This document shows positions 51,001 to 59,372 of a DNA stretch of 64,000 nt, piece after piece (within the stretch, counting starts at the first letter, position 1; each line of letters begins with the position of its first letter). Both the position numbers and the translations under genes were made by a program. The DNA comes from Natrialba taiwanensis DSM 12281 (GTDB lineage: Archaea > Halobacteriota > Halobacteria > Halobacteriales > Natrialbaceae), in assembly GCF_000337595.1 (NCBI RefSeq), contig NZ_AOIL01000042.1:235577-299576 (forward strand), written 5' to 3'. The notes below the pieces were generated by a model. The model worked only from the letters and a program-made list of their open reading frames with translations. It searched no databases and was not told the origin of the DNA.

Positions 51001-51389
51001 AGTAGTTGTTACCGTTCCGATCACAGTTCGTGTATCCGATCGATACTCCGTAAATATCGGCGCGAGCGCGTGTCAGTATTCGTATCGAGCCCGTTCGTAG
51101 ACTGCCATAACACACCACTTAGCTATTTGCGTCTGTTAGAGTTGTTATAAAACGCGGGGAGACTCTCTCTAAATCCGTCGCGGAGGGATGGTCCGTGAAA
51201 CGTCTCGGAAAACTGTAGAAGGACGGTGGCATCCCGGTGTGATCGAGAAAAGACTGGTCTGCAGTTACGACCCGTATTGACGCGGGAAGAGGCGTTCCGG
51301 GAGCTGTCTCACCGGAGACGCTGCAACCGAGAATCGTCCCGGAACGCGCCGGCCCGACCTATTTCCCCGCAGTTCGTGTCTATGCACCT
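51001..51389. other. intergenic region between divergent genes
   Basis: 389 bp hold the promoters of the SRPBCC gene (minus) and the SDR-type dehydrogenase (plus). A TTATAAAA at 51146-51153 is the best TATA-like stretch. The open frame on the minus strand across 50915-51118 is arginine-rich and not believable as coding. No RNA gene was recognised. Confidence 0.5.
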
Positions 51390-52160
51390 ATGACGAACGT
51401 CGCGATCACCGGTGCATCCGGTCGGGTCGGCAGAGAAGCTATCGAGGCGTTTGCAGACCGGGAAGAGTCGCTTACGCTGTTCTCACACAGCGAGTCGGAG
51501 GACCTCGAGACGACGCCGATCGAAATCGCCGACCGCGAGGCAGTCGTGGACGCACTCGAAGGCCAGGACGTACTGCTCCACCTCGCCGCCAATCCGGACC
51601 CGCGCGCCGAGTGGGACGCCGTCGTGGAGCCAAATATCGAGGGCGTCTACAATATCTATGCCGCAGCCGTCGAGAACGATCTACAGCGCATCGTCTTTGC
51701 GAGTTCGAATCACGCGGTCAATATGGCGAACACCGTCTCCCCGACGCGACCGGAGTCGACGGTTGGAAGTCCCGACATCGTTCGGCCCGATGATACCCTC
51801 GATCCGGACACCTACTACGGGGTGACCAAGGTCTTCGGCGAAGCGATGGGCTCGTACTACGCCAAACGTCACGGCCTGGACGTGCTCAACCTCCGGATCG
51901 GCTGGCTCCTCACGCGGGATGAACTCCGAGCGGAGGTCGCCGACCGGGACGGTGCCGGCGAACGATTCGCCCGCGCGATGTGGCTCAGCCCCGCGGACTG
52001 CCAACGACTCATGAAAGCCGCTGTGACAGCCTCGCTCTCGGAGACGCCGCTGACCGCCCACGGCATCTCGGACAACGCAGAACGATTCCTCTCGCTCTCG
52101 GAAACGCTTCTCGAACTGGGTTACCGTCCGCAGGATGACTCGGCAGCCGTTCTCGAGTAA
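51390..52160 (+). CDS. extended SDR NAD-dependent dehydrogenase (Azf/uronate dehydrogenase-like)
   Basis: The 256-residue protein starts with the NAD-binding ITGASGRVGREAIEAF and has the catalytic Ser in ASSNHAVN and the Tyr-xxx-Lys in YYGVTKVFGE. It is close to the small extended SDRs that include uronate dehydrogenase and the haloarchaeal NAD-dependent glucose-6-phosphate dehydrogenase (Azf); the short C-terminal domain after LRIGWLL fits both. The precise substrate is open. The dispersed repeat follows its stop at once. Confidence 0.85.
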   Translation: MTNVAITGASGRVGREAIEAFADREESLTLFSHSESEDLETTPIEIADREAVVDALEGQDVLLHLAANPDPRAEWDAVVEPNIEGVYNIYAAAVENDLQRIVFASSNHAVNMANTVSPTRPESTVGSPDIVRPDDTLDPDTYYGVTKVFGEAMGSYYAKRHGLDVLNLRIGWLLTRDELRAEVADRDGAGERFARAMWLSPADCQRLMKAAVTASLSETPLTAHGISDNAERFLSLSETLLELGYRPQDDSAAVLE

Positions 52161-52242
52161 GACTGTCTCCTGTACCAATTTTTCGTTGCAACCGCAGGAC
52201 GGTTCGCGGGTGCGCCGGAACCGACTGCCAGCAGCCCGTATA
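52161..52242 (-). repeat. dispersed hairpin repeat, copy 3 (inverted)
   Basis: Starting one base after the stop of the SDR gene, this 82-bp unit is the reverse complement of copies at 18443 and 45656: the minus strand begins ATACGGGCTGCTGGCAGTC and has the same GGCGCACCCGC / GAACCGTCCT core. The far arm has diverged. Confidence 0.75.
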
Positions 52243-52318
52243 AGCCAGTCGTCCCACAGCCACCCCGTTCTACACGCTCCACACGTACGTTTTTATATCA
52301 ATACGTGAATGTCTTCGT

Positions 52319-52747
52319 GTGATAGGGATCGGGAGACGGTCGCTTCCACGACTGATCGACTACGCGCTCGCCGTCGTCGTGGTGGCCGTTGCAGTGTGTA
52401 CGTTCACCAGCGTGCCAGAGCCGTACCCAGCATGGCCGACGCTCGGCCCCATCCCGGTAAATCCTGAACTCGTGGTCCCGGGGCTGCTCGGTCTGGTCGT
52501 GCTCTCACGACTCATTACCGACGAGTTCAGTGGCGCAACGCCGATCATCGGTATCCTCGGCTCCCTGACGCTGTTTCTCGCGACGATGAGCATGTACATT
52601 TTGTACGTCGCCGAGGTCGGCGGCGTCTTCGTCGGCGGCGCGTTTACGCTCCTGAGCGGAATCGTCCTCGCGGCGGTCGTGCTCTTGCAGGGTGCCATTC
52701 GAACGGGTCGTCGCTGGCAGCGAACGGCAGACGTTTCCGTCCAGTGA
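52319..52747 (+). CDS. four-helix membrane protein of unknown function
   Basis: A GTG at 52319 starts a 142-residue protein (MIGIGRRSLPRLIDYALAVV) with four predicted helices: about residues 13-33, 48-68, 75-98 and 102-125. The TTTTTATAT at 52290-52298 is centred about 25 nt upstream, which fits a leaderless start at this codon. I do not recognise the family. Confidence 0.7.
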   Translation: MIGIGRRSLPRLIDYALAVVVVAVAVCTFTSVPEPYPAWPTLGPIPVNPELVVPGLLGLVVLSRLITDEFSGATPIIGILGSLTLFLATMSMYILYVAEVGGVFVGGAFTLLSGIVLAAVVLLQGAIRTGRRWQRTADVSVQ

Positions 52748-52846
52748 GAACCGCCGGATTCAGCCGGTGTTTCGCGACGATGCAACCGTCTTGGGCGTCA
52801 CTCTCGGATCGAAAGACCGAATATTGGGACGTTCGTACTCGTTCGT

Positions 52847-53056
52847 ATGTCCACGAAGGTGTCCGACTCGACGGGCTACGTGCCGAATCCCCAGATGTCG
52901 GTGTTCGGCTACGTGATGGCAGCGGCACTCGCGGTGTTGCTCTTGCCCGCGCTGCCAATCATCGTTCTGGCGTGGATCCTCTGGCGCGTCTTCTTCGCGG
53001 AGGAGCCGGTCGAGTCGAGCTACAAGGACTGGCGCACAGAGACGCAGAACCAGTAG
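52847..53056 (+). CDS. small membrane protein (DUF7535-like)
   Basis: A 69-residue protein with a Thr/Ser-rich N-terminus, a long helix (MSVFGYVMAAALAVLLLPAL then PIIVLAWILWRV), and a short polar tail. The arrangement PQMSVFGYVM followed by a long hydrophobic stretch with a central LPALP matches what I recall as haloarchaeal DUF7535. Function unknown. Confidence 0.7.
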   Translation: MSTKVSDSTGYVPNPQMSVFGYVMAAALAVLLLPALPIIVLAWILWRVFFAEEPVESSYKDWRTETQNQ

Positions 53057-53106
53057 CTGGTGGCTGTAGCGGTCCGTTCCGTGTAGTCACTCCTTCTTGA
53101 CCCCGC

Positions 53107-54111
53107 TCACTCGGCCAACAACGACTCGAGTTCATCCGGCGGCCCACCCGGAAGCTTGTCCCGCTCGTGCGGCGCGTCGAACGCCAGGTCGGGTCCGCGA
53201 GCGACGATTCGGTTCGGGTTGACGTCCGGATGTGTCGTGTAATAGTGCTCTTTGATGTGGGACATGTTTACCGTCTCGGCGACCCCCGGCGTCTGATAGA
53301 GATCCCGCAGGTACGGCCAGAGCGCACTGAACTCGTGGATGGCTTTGGCGTTACACATGAAGTGAGTGTGGTAGACCTGATCGAATCGGATCAACGTCGT
53401 GAACATCGCGATATCGGCCTCCGTGAGTCGGTCTCCGGCGAGGTATCGCTGCTCTTCGAGCACGTCGTTCCAGTGCTCGAGCGCCGAGAACAGGTCGTCG
53501 ATGGCCTTGTCGTAGGGCTCCTGCTCGGTGGCGAAGCCGGCGCGATAGACGCCGTTGTTGATCGGGTCGTAGATTTCGTCGATGATTTGGTCGACTTCGT
53601 CGCGGTAGCCGTCGGGGTAGAGATCGACATTTTGGGTAGCCAGGTCGTCGAACGCGGTATCGAGCATCCGCATGATCTCCTCGGACTCGTTGTTGACGAT
53701 GGTGTCTTCCTGTGTGTCCCAGAGAACCGGCACCGTCACTCGACAGGTCGCGTTCGGATCGGCCCGCACGTACAGTTCGCGCAAGTAATCGGCATCGTGG
53801 ACGTGATCGCGCGTACAGCCGTCCTTGTCGGGCGTGAACTGCCAGCCGCCCGCCTCGCGGTAGGGATCGACGACGGAGACCGAGATGACATCCTCGAGTC
53901 CTTTCAGTGCGCGTGTCACGAGCGTTCGGTGTGCCCACGGGCACGCGTAGGAGACGTACAGATGATAGCGGTCCGCCGCCGGCTGAAACCGTGCGTCGGG
54001 ATCGTCGCGAACCTGATCCCGGAACGTGGTCTCCTGTCGATCGAACGCCCCGTCGTCGTCGGTCGATTCGGCAGCATCGGTTCGCCACTCGCCGTCGACG
54101 AGCATGTTCAT
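53107..54111 (-). CDS. glutathione S-transferase family (ECM4/glutathionyl-hydroquinone reductase type)
   Basis: From MNMLVDGEWR at 54111 the protein has 334 residues. The active-site Cys is in SYACPWAHRTLV, as in Xi-class enzymes, with RVTVPVLWD (cis-Pro) and NNESEEIMRMLD after it. The C-terminal helical domain has AEQRYLAGDRL-like EEQRYLAGDRLTEADIAMFTT. Xi enzymes reduce glutathionyl-hydroquinones or related thiol adducts. Haloarchaea use gamma-glutamylcysteine, which may replace glutathione. Monocistronic. Confidence 0.93.
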   Translation of the reverse strand: MNMLVDGEWRTDAAESTDDDGAFDRQETTFRDQVRDDPDARFQPAADRYHLYVSYACPWAHRTLVTRALKGLEDVISVSVVDPYREAGGWQFTPDKDGCTRDHVHDADYLRELYVRADPNATCRVTVPVLWDTQEDTIVNNESEEIMRMLDTAFDDLATQNVDLYPDGYRDEVDQIIDEIYDPINNGVYRAGFATEQEPYDKAIDDLFSALEHWNDVLEEQRYLAGDRLTEADIAMFTTLIRFDQVYHTHFMCNAKAIHEFSALWPYLRDLYQTPGVAETVNMSHIKEHYYTTHPDVNPNRIVARGPDLAFDAPHERDKLPGGPPDELESLLAE

Positions 54112-54167
54112 ACAGGCTCTACTCGGGCGAGCCCTAAAGGGAACTCGCCGAGACGACAGACCGGTCA

Positions 54168-55271
54168 TCAGCTGATCGCACTCCCGACCCAGTATCCCGC
54201 GCCGACGGTGAGAAGGAGAACGCCTTCGAGTCGGTTTACCCGCCGTCCGGTCGCGAGCAGCACCGTTGCGAGGAGCGTCACGACGAGCAGCCACACCAGC
54301 CCGAGGAGGACGGCGGGATCGACGGCAAGCGGTCGGATGGCCGCGGCAAGTCCGAGGACGCCGAAGAGGTTGAACACGTTCGAACCGATGACGTTTCCCG
54401 CGGCGATCGAAACGTCGCCTTGCCGGGCTGCAACGACGGCTGTGACGAGTTCGGGAAGCGATGTGCCGGCGGCGACGACCGTGACGCCGATGAGCCACGT
54501 GGAGAGTCCGATCGAGAGGGCGATCGTCGTCGCGGAATCGACGAGTAAGCGACTGCTTCCGATGACGAGGAGGAGACCGACGAGAAAGCGGGTGCTTTCG
54601 TAGCTGCGGTGCAGGGGTGGTGATTGTTCCCAGTCAGCGTCCCGTGGTGATCCCTGTCGGCTGGTCGGCTGCTGTCGGTCGCGCAGGTCGTCGTTCGTGG
54701 TGTCGACGTTCGAATCGCTGCTCGCGTTGCGTACCGACTCGGCGTCAACAGTGTTGTCTCGAGTCTGCGAGGGTATATCACTCGTAGCGGGCGTTGTAGC
54801 CGTTTCGTCCTCGGTTGTTCGCCGGATCTCGACGCCGATTGCCCCGAGATACGCGATCAGCAGTACGAGCAGGAGAGCGCCTTCCGGGCGCGAGACGACG
54901 CGGTTTGTGAGAACGCCCGCCACGATTACCGTCGCTGCAGCCAACGCGAGGGCATCGCGGCGAATCATCGTTTCGGTAACGCGAAACGGCGCAAGGATCG
55001 CGACGATGCCGAGGATCACACCCAGGTTGAACACGTTCGATCCGACGACGTTTCCGACGGCAACGTCGCCAGTTCCCTCGAGTGCGGCGACCGTCGAGAC
55101 AGCCAGTTCCGGGGTGGAGGTCCCGAACGCAACGACGGTCAGACCGATCACAAGCGGAGAGATGCCGGCTGCGCTCGCGATGCTGGTAGCTGCAGCAACG
55201 AGCCATCGTGCGCCAACCCAGAGGCCGATCGTGGCACCAAGCAGTGCGACGACAGTGACGAGCGTCGACAC
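54168..55271 (-). CDS. calcium/sodium antiporter (CaCA family, YrbG-like)
   Basis: A GTG start at 55271 (MSTLVTVVALLGATIGLWVG) gives 367 residues; an upstream ATG at 55334 is possible but adds Cys-rich sequence. The two alpha-repeats show the ion-binding motifs GTSTPELAVS with GNVVGSNVFNLGVIL, and GTSLPELVTAVVAA with GNVIGSNVFNLFGVL, which form an inverted pair of five-helix halves. The cytosolic loop between them is about 80 residues long, rich in Asp, Thr, Ser and Asn. It exchanges Ca2+ for Na+ or another cation across the membrane. Divergent from the NhaC gene at 55415. Confidence 0.9.
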   Translation of the reverse strand: MSTLVTVVALLGATIGLWVGARWLVAAATSIASAAGISPLVIGLTVVAFGTSTPELAVSTVAALEGTGDVAVGNVVGSNVFNLGVILGIVAILAPFRVTETMIRRDALALAAATVIVAGVLTNRVVSRPEGALLLVLLIAYLGAIGVEIRRTTEDETATTPATSDIPSQTRDNTVDAESVRNASSDSNVDTTNDDLRDRQQPTSRQGSPRDADWEQSPPLHRSYESTRFLVGLLLVIGSSRLLVDSATTIALSIGLSTWLIGVTVVAAGTSLPELVTAVVAARQGDVSIAAGNVIGSNVFNLFGVLGLAAAIRPLAVDPAVLLGLVWLLVVTLLATVLLATGRRVNRLEGVLLLTVGAGYWVGSAIS

Positions 55272-55414
55272 GAGTCGAACAATCGTGAGACTGCGACAAA
55301 AACCCGCCTCACCGCCGCAGGACGGATATCTCATAGCCCGGGGAGAGCGGGAGAGTCCGCCACTATTCGACAACACTTATCTGCCGAGTTTGATAACCGA
55401 TCTCGTGTGTTACG

Positions 55415-56986
55415 ATGAGTACTGACAACAGTGACTCACCCGACGCGGATCCGAGTGAGTCATTCGTCCAGGACACCGGTGAAGAGGGGCCACGAATCGA
55501 GTTCTACGGTGGCCGGGGAATGAGTGCGTTTCCGATCGTGTTCTTCATCCTCTGGGCGATTGCCCAGACAGCCTTCTGGCGAATCTCGGATGAAGGCGGA
55601 CTCGTCATCGGTATTCTGGTCGGCCTGATTGGAGGAATGTTCTTCGTTCGGGGGAACTGGAAGACCTACGCGAATACGATCTTCGAGGGAATGACCCAGC
55701 CGGTTGCCGTGACGGCGATCGTCGCCTGGATCTGGGCCGGGATGTTCGCCCAGTTGCTCCAGGACGGCGGGTTCGTCGACGGCCTGGTCTGGTTAGCCCA
55801 AACCGCCGGCATCGGCGGCGCACTGTTCCCGGCGGCGACGTTCATTCTCGCCGCGGTCTTCACGACGGGGATCGGTACGGGCTACGGCGCGTCGATCGCG
55901 TTCGTCACGCTGTTTTTCCCGGCCGGTCTCCTGCTGGGAGCCAACCCGATCTTGCTGTTCGGCGCGATTCTCTCGGGGGCAATCTTCGGTGACAACCTCG
56001 CACCCGTCAGCGACACGACGATCGTCAGCGCCGTCACGCAGGATTCGGACATCGGCGGCGTCGTTGCCTCGCGGTTCAAATACGTCATCGTCGCCGCGAT
56101 TGTGGCGTTCGGCGGCTACCTCGTCGCCGGTCAGTTCATGGGCGGCCTCGGGATCGGCGGCAACGCACAGGAGATTCTCGTCGCCGAAAGCGAACCGATC
56201 GGGCTCGTTCATCTCCTCTCGATGGGCATCGTGATCGGCACGGCCGTCGCCGGCCGCCACATCGTCGAGGCGATCTCGTGGGGTATCGTCGTCGCGGCGG
56301 TCTCCAGTCTCGCGCTCGGCCTGCTGTCGCTCGGGGATATCGTCTCCTTTAACGCGCCGGCGGATGCACCGCTTTCCCAACCGCTCGAGTTCTTGCCGAT
56401 CCTGACGATCGTCGACGATCCTGATGCGATCGGCGTCGGCGGCAGCCTCATCCAGGGGGCGGCCGGCTTCTTCGAACTCGCGATCCTCGTGTTGTTGATC
56501 ATCGCGGCGGCCCAAATCATGATCCGCGGTGGTGCCTTCGAGGCGATTCTGGACTGGTCGATCGAGAACCTCGCGACGAACGTTCGCAACGCCGAACTGA
56601 CGATGGTCGGCTCAGCGGCGCTGATCAACGCGGTCATCACGATCAACACGGCCGCGGAGGTCGCGATCGGGCCGTACATCTCGAAGATCGGCGAGCGGTT
56701 CAACCTGAACGGCTACCGGCGAGCGAACATTCTGGACGCACAGACCGCCGCGCTTGGCTACATCTTCCCGTGGTCCGGCGGCGTGCTCGCCGGCTATTCG
56801 GCGATGCAGGAACTGCCCGGCGAGTTCGAGTGGTTCGACACCGGCATGCTCGTGACGCCGATCGACGTCGTGCCGTTCGTCTTCCAGGGCTGGTTGCTCG
56901 TCGCCGTCTTCATCATCGCAGCGCTGACCGGCTTCGGCCGGGAGTATATTATCGATCGCGAAAGCGAGGAGGTGGCACGACTATGA
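55415..56986 (+). CDS. NhaC family antiporter, second copy
   Basis: The 523-residue protein begins with a 45-residue acidic cytosolic stretch, then about 11-12 helices. Motifs are GDNLAPVSDTTIVSA and GTGYGASIAFVTLFFPAG; these correspond to the GDHTSPISDTS and GSSWATMG elements in the NhaC protein at 27088. The helix with WIWAGMFAQLL lacks the DDYAN motif of that copy, so ion coupling or substrate may differ (MleN- or arginine/ornithine-like branches). It ends in an ATGA overlap with the next small gene. Confidence 0.88.
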   Translation: MSTDNSDSPDADPSESFVQDTGEEGPRIEFYGGRGMSAFPIVFFILWAIAQTAFWRISDEGGLVIGILVGLIGGMFFVRGNWKTYANTIFEGMTQPVAVTAIVAWIWAGMFAQLLQDGGFVDGLVWLAQTAGIGGALFPAATFILAAVFTTGIGTGYGASIAFVTLFFPAGLLLGANPILLFGAILSGAIFGDNLAPVSDTTIVSAVTQDSDIGGVVASRFKYVIVAAIVAFGGYLVAGQFMGGLGIGGNAQEILVAESEPIGLVHLLSMGIVIGTAVAGRHIVEAISWGIVVAAVSSLALGLLSLGDIVSFNAPADAPLSQPLEFLPILTIVDDPDAIGVGGSLIQGAAGFFELAILVLLIIAAAQIMIRGGAFEAILDWSIENLATNVRNAELTMVGSAALINAVITINTAAEVAIGPYISKIGERFNLNGYRRANILDAQTAALGYIFPWSGGVLAGYSAMQELPGEFEWFDTGMLVTPIDVVPFVFQGWLLVAVFIIAALTGFGREYIIDRESEEVARL

Positions 56987-57258
56987 GCGTCTTCACAAAA
57001 TTCCTTCGTGGCTGGCAGTTCCGTGACTCGAGTCCGTCGCTCACCGTGGGCGACGAGTGTAGCGTTTTCGTCGCCGAGGCAAACAGCGACGGCAACGGCC
57101 ACGTCTACATCGGTGATACGCATCTGCTCGTGGAGGGCGCTGGTCCGGAGACAGTCGAACGGCGCGTTCGCGTCGAAGTCACCGAGTTCGACGAGACGAA
57201 CGCAACCGGCCGCGCCGAGTTCATCGAGATCGTCGGCGAGAGTTCGTACACGAACTAG
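56983..57258 (+). CDS. TRAM-like small protein (DUF7513-like)
   Basis: From MSVFTKFLRGWQFRDSSP at 56983 the 91-residue protein is a small beta-barrel with GDECSVFVAEANSDGNGHVY, EGAGPETVERRVRVEVTEFD and GRAEFIEIVGES. The layout is that of TRAM domains, which bind RNA; it is what I recall as DUF7513. It overlaps the NhaC stop by ATGA, so its translation is coupled to an antiporter, an odd pairing without known reason. Confidence 0.75.
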   Translation: MSVFTKFLRGWQFRDSSPSLTVGDECSVFVAEANSDGNGHVYIGDTHLLVEGAGPETVERRVRVEVTEFDETNATGRAEFIEIVGESSYTN

Positions 57259-57408
57259 AGCTGACGGCAATCCCGATGGGATCGTTTTCGCTCCGCTACG
57301 AGTTTTTAGTCGCTGCTGCGCGTTTTGTCGGAACGGTGTGCGTGCAGACTGGAATCAAGTCTTTAAGGCGGGTGGGTGTGCATCCACTGGATATAGGTGG
57401 TCCCGAGC

Positions 57409-58533
57409 ATGCCAGACGAGGGCGAAGCAGCCGACGAAGGGCGACATCGACAGAGTCGACTCGTCACGGATGACGACGGCCAGTTCGATGCCGAGCGCGC
57501 CCGCACCGAATCCCTCCCGATCGAAGACGGCGAAGTCATCGACACGGATGAACTCGCCGACCACCAGCACTACGTCGAGGGGAGAGGGATCTACGACGAC
57601 CGGAACCGGATCAACGATCTCACCGGCAAGGAGTGGAAGTATGCGACCAAATCGGTGATCGCAGAGGGCTATCCGCCCGACGTGCAACACGACTTGCGCA
57701 GCGAACACGGCGGACAGAAACCGCCCAGACTCTGTGCGGACCTTATCGACCGATTCAGCAAGGCCGGCGACACGGTCCTCGATCCGTTCGCCGGCGTCGG
57801 CGGCACCCTCCTCGGCGCGAGTTTCTGCGAACACGAGGGCACCGGTCTCCGGGAGGCAATCGGCTTCGAGCGCACCGAACGCTGGATCGAAATCTACGAC
57901 GATGTCCTCGAGCGCGAGAACGACGCCCGCAGCGCACGCGGCGATCCCGAACTCGCCGCACAGGAACTGCGCCACGGCGACTGTCGCGATCTGATCGAGG
58001 ACGTGCCCGACGACAGCGTCGACCTCCTGCTGACCGACGTTCCCTACTGGCACATGGACGAACTCGAACAGACGCGAAACGAACGCGAGACGCGGGAAAG
58101 CAAACTGGGGTCGTTCGACGCGGACCCAGCAGACGCAACGGATGCAAGCAGTGAGGGAACAGCCGAGACCGGGATCGAAACTGAGTCCGAATCCGAATCA
58201 GAATCCGAATCAGCAACCGCAACGAAAGCCGACTGGCTCGACGACATGGCCACGAAATTCGACCGCTTCACCGACGCCGTCGCCCCCGACGGCCACATCG
58301 TCGTCTTCATCGGCGACATGTACCGCGACCAGTCCTACGAGTTCCTCTCGGCTGAACTCGCACGCGCGATCGAGTCGACCGCGCCGGTGACGCTCGCAGC
58401 GAATTTGATCTGGTACGATCCGACGAAGGACTTGCACGTCTACGGCTATCCGTTCTCGTTCGTGCCGTCGATGGTCCACCAGAATATACTCGTGTTTCGA
58501 CCGGACGGGGAATCCACGGCTGACCGGGCATAG
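57409..58533 (+). CDS. orphan amino-methyltransferase of DNA (N4/N6 type)
   Basis: From MPDEGEAADEGRHRQSRLV at 57409 the protein has 374 residues. The SAM motif is DPFAGVGGT (residues 125-133) preceded by GGQKPPRLCADLI, and the catalytic motif IV is TDVPYW (209-214) in place of the usual DPPY. The motif order is X, I, IV, then a target-recognition region. An SE-repeat linker (ESESESE, 58182-58214) follows, and the C-terminus contains VFIGDMYRD. No endonuclease is near, so it is solitary. Haloarchaea share a conserved orphan CTAG m4C methylase (HVO_0794/zim in Haloferax); this may be its orthologue, but RNA N2-guanine methylation is an alternative. Confidence 0.78.
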   Translation: MPDEGEAADEGRHRQSRLVTDDDGQFDAERARTESLPIEDGEVIDTDELADHQHYVEGRGIYDDRNRINDLTGKEWKYATKSVIAEGYPPDVQHDLRSEHGGQKPPRLCADLIDRFSKAGDTVLDPFAGVGGTLLGASFCEHEGTGLREAIGFERTERWIEIYDDVLERENDARSARGDPELAAQELRHGDCRDLIEDVPDDSVDLLLTDVPYWHMDELEQTRNERETRESKLGSFDADPADATDASSEGTAETGIETESESESESESATATKADWLDDMATKFDRFTDAVAPDGHIVVFIGDMYRDQSYEFLSAELARAIESTAPVTLAANLIWYDPTKDLHVYGYPFSFVPSMVHQNILVFRPDGESTADRA

Positions 58534-58536
58534 CGG

Positions 58537-59187
58537 CTACTGTAGCGCCGCTCGGACCGCATCTGCACTGCTGGTTTCTGTCACAACGGCGACTTCGTCG
58601 CCGGCCTCGAGTTCGGTGCCGGGAAGCGGGATAGTAAGCGATTCTCGCGCGCGACCATGAGCGTAGATGCGGGCGGACTCCGGCAGGTTGAGTTCGCTCA
58701 TTCGTTTGCCGATAGCGGCTGACCCGTCCGGAATCTTGAGGACGGTGAGCTGGAGGGTTGCCGCCAGGTCGGTGACGACGTTGAAGTCGCCGCCGAGCAT
58801 GGCGGTCTTCGCGCCGGCGGCACCGAGGCGTTCGGGGTAGATGATCTCGTCGACTTCGTCCGCGTACTGTTCGTAGATGTCCTCGCGGTAGTCCTCGTCG
58901 ATCCGGAGTGCGGTCCGACAGCCGTGGTGGTTGCCGACCATGCAGGCGGCGAAGTTGGCGTTGAGGTTGGGTGTAAACGCGCCGATAGCGTCGGCGGTTG
59001 CGATTCCGGCGTCGGTGAGAACTGCCTCGTCGGCTCCGTCGCCGTGGATCGTTTCGAAGCCCTCGTCTGCGGCTCGATCGATCCGATCGTGGTCGTTGTC
59101 GACGATGACGACCTCGTGGCCCTCCTCCGCGAGAATGCGGGCTGTTCGCGAGCCGACTCTCCCGTACCCCACGATGACGAATCTCAT
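58537..59187 (-). CDS. TrkA family K+ channel/uptake regulatory protein
   Basis: From MRFVIVGYGRVGSRTARILA at 59187 the protein has 216 residues. Residues 1-125 are a Rossmann RCK_N domain with GYGRVG and the acidic VIVDND that selects NAD(H). Residues 140-216 form the RCK_C domain (DGSAAIGKRMSELNLP, PLPGTELEAGDEVAVV). Such proteins gate a Trk or channel subunit in response to NAD(H) or nucleotides. The partner membrane subunit is not in the window. It is convergent with the methyltransferase gene, three bases away. Confidence 0.92.
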   Translation of the reverse strand: MRFVIVGYGRVGSRTARILAEEGHEVVIVDNDHDRIDRAADEGFETIHGDGADEAVLTDAGIATADAIGAFTPNLNANFAACMVGNHHGCRTALRIDEDYREDIYEQYADEVDEIIYPERLGAAGAKTAMLGGDFNVVTDLAATLQLTVLKIPDGSAAIGKRMSELNLPESARIYAHGRARESLTIPLPGTELEAGDEVAVVTETSSADAVRAALQ

Positions 59188-59335
59188 GGTATCACAGTAC
59201 GTAGCCGGGGCTAAAATACGTTGGTCCTGATAGAACCTCGGTCGCAGTCGTTCAATGGTGTGCGGACGGCGCTCCACGTCGCCGGCTATGTATGCACGAA
59301 CGTGTGTGATATCGGCGGAAGGGCAGACAAGAACT

Positions 59336-59344
59336 TTTAATTAA
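59336..59344 (+). promoter_or_regulatory. TATA box of the purine permease gene
   Basis: TTTTAATTA centred about 33 nt before the ATG at 59373 gives a very short or absent 5' leader. Confidence 0.55.
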
Positions 59345-59372
59345 GGCCTGCGGTTATGCTTGACTATCCAAC

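Noticed and set aside
53167..54603. A 478-codon plus-strand frame antisense to the GST-family gene
   Set aside because: The minus-strand frame carries the GST active site and family motifs; the plus frame is its shadow.
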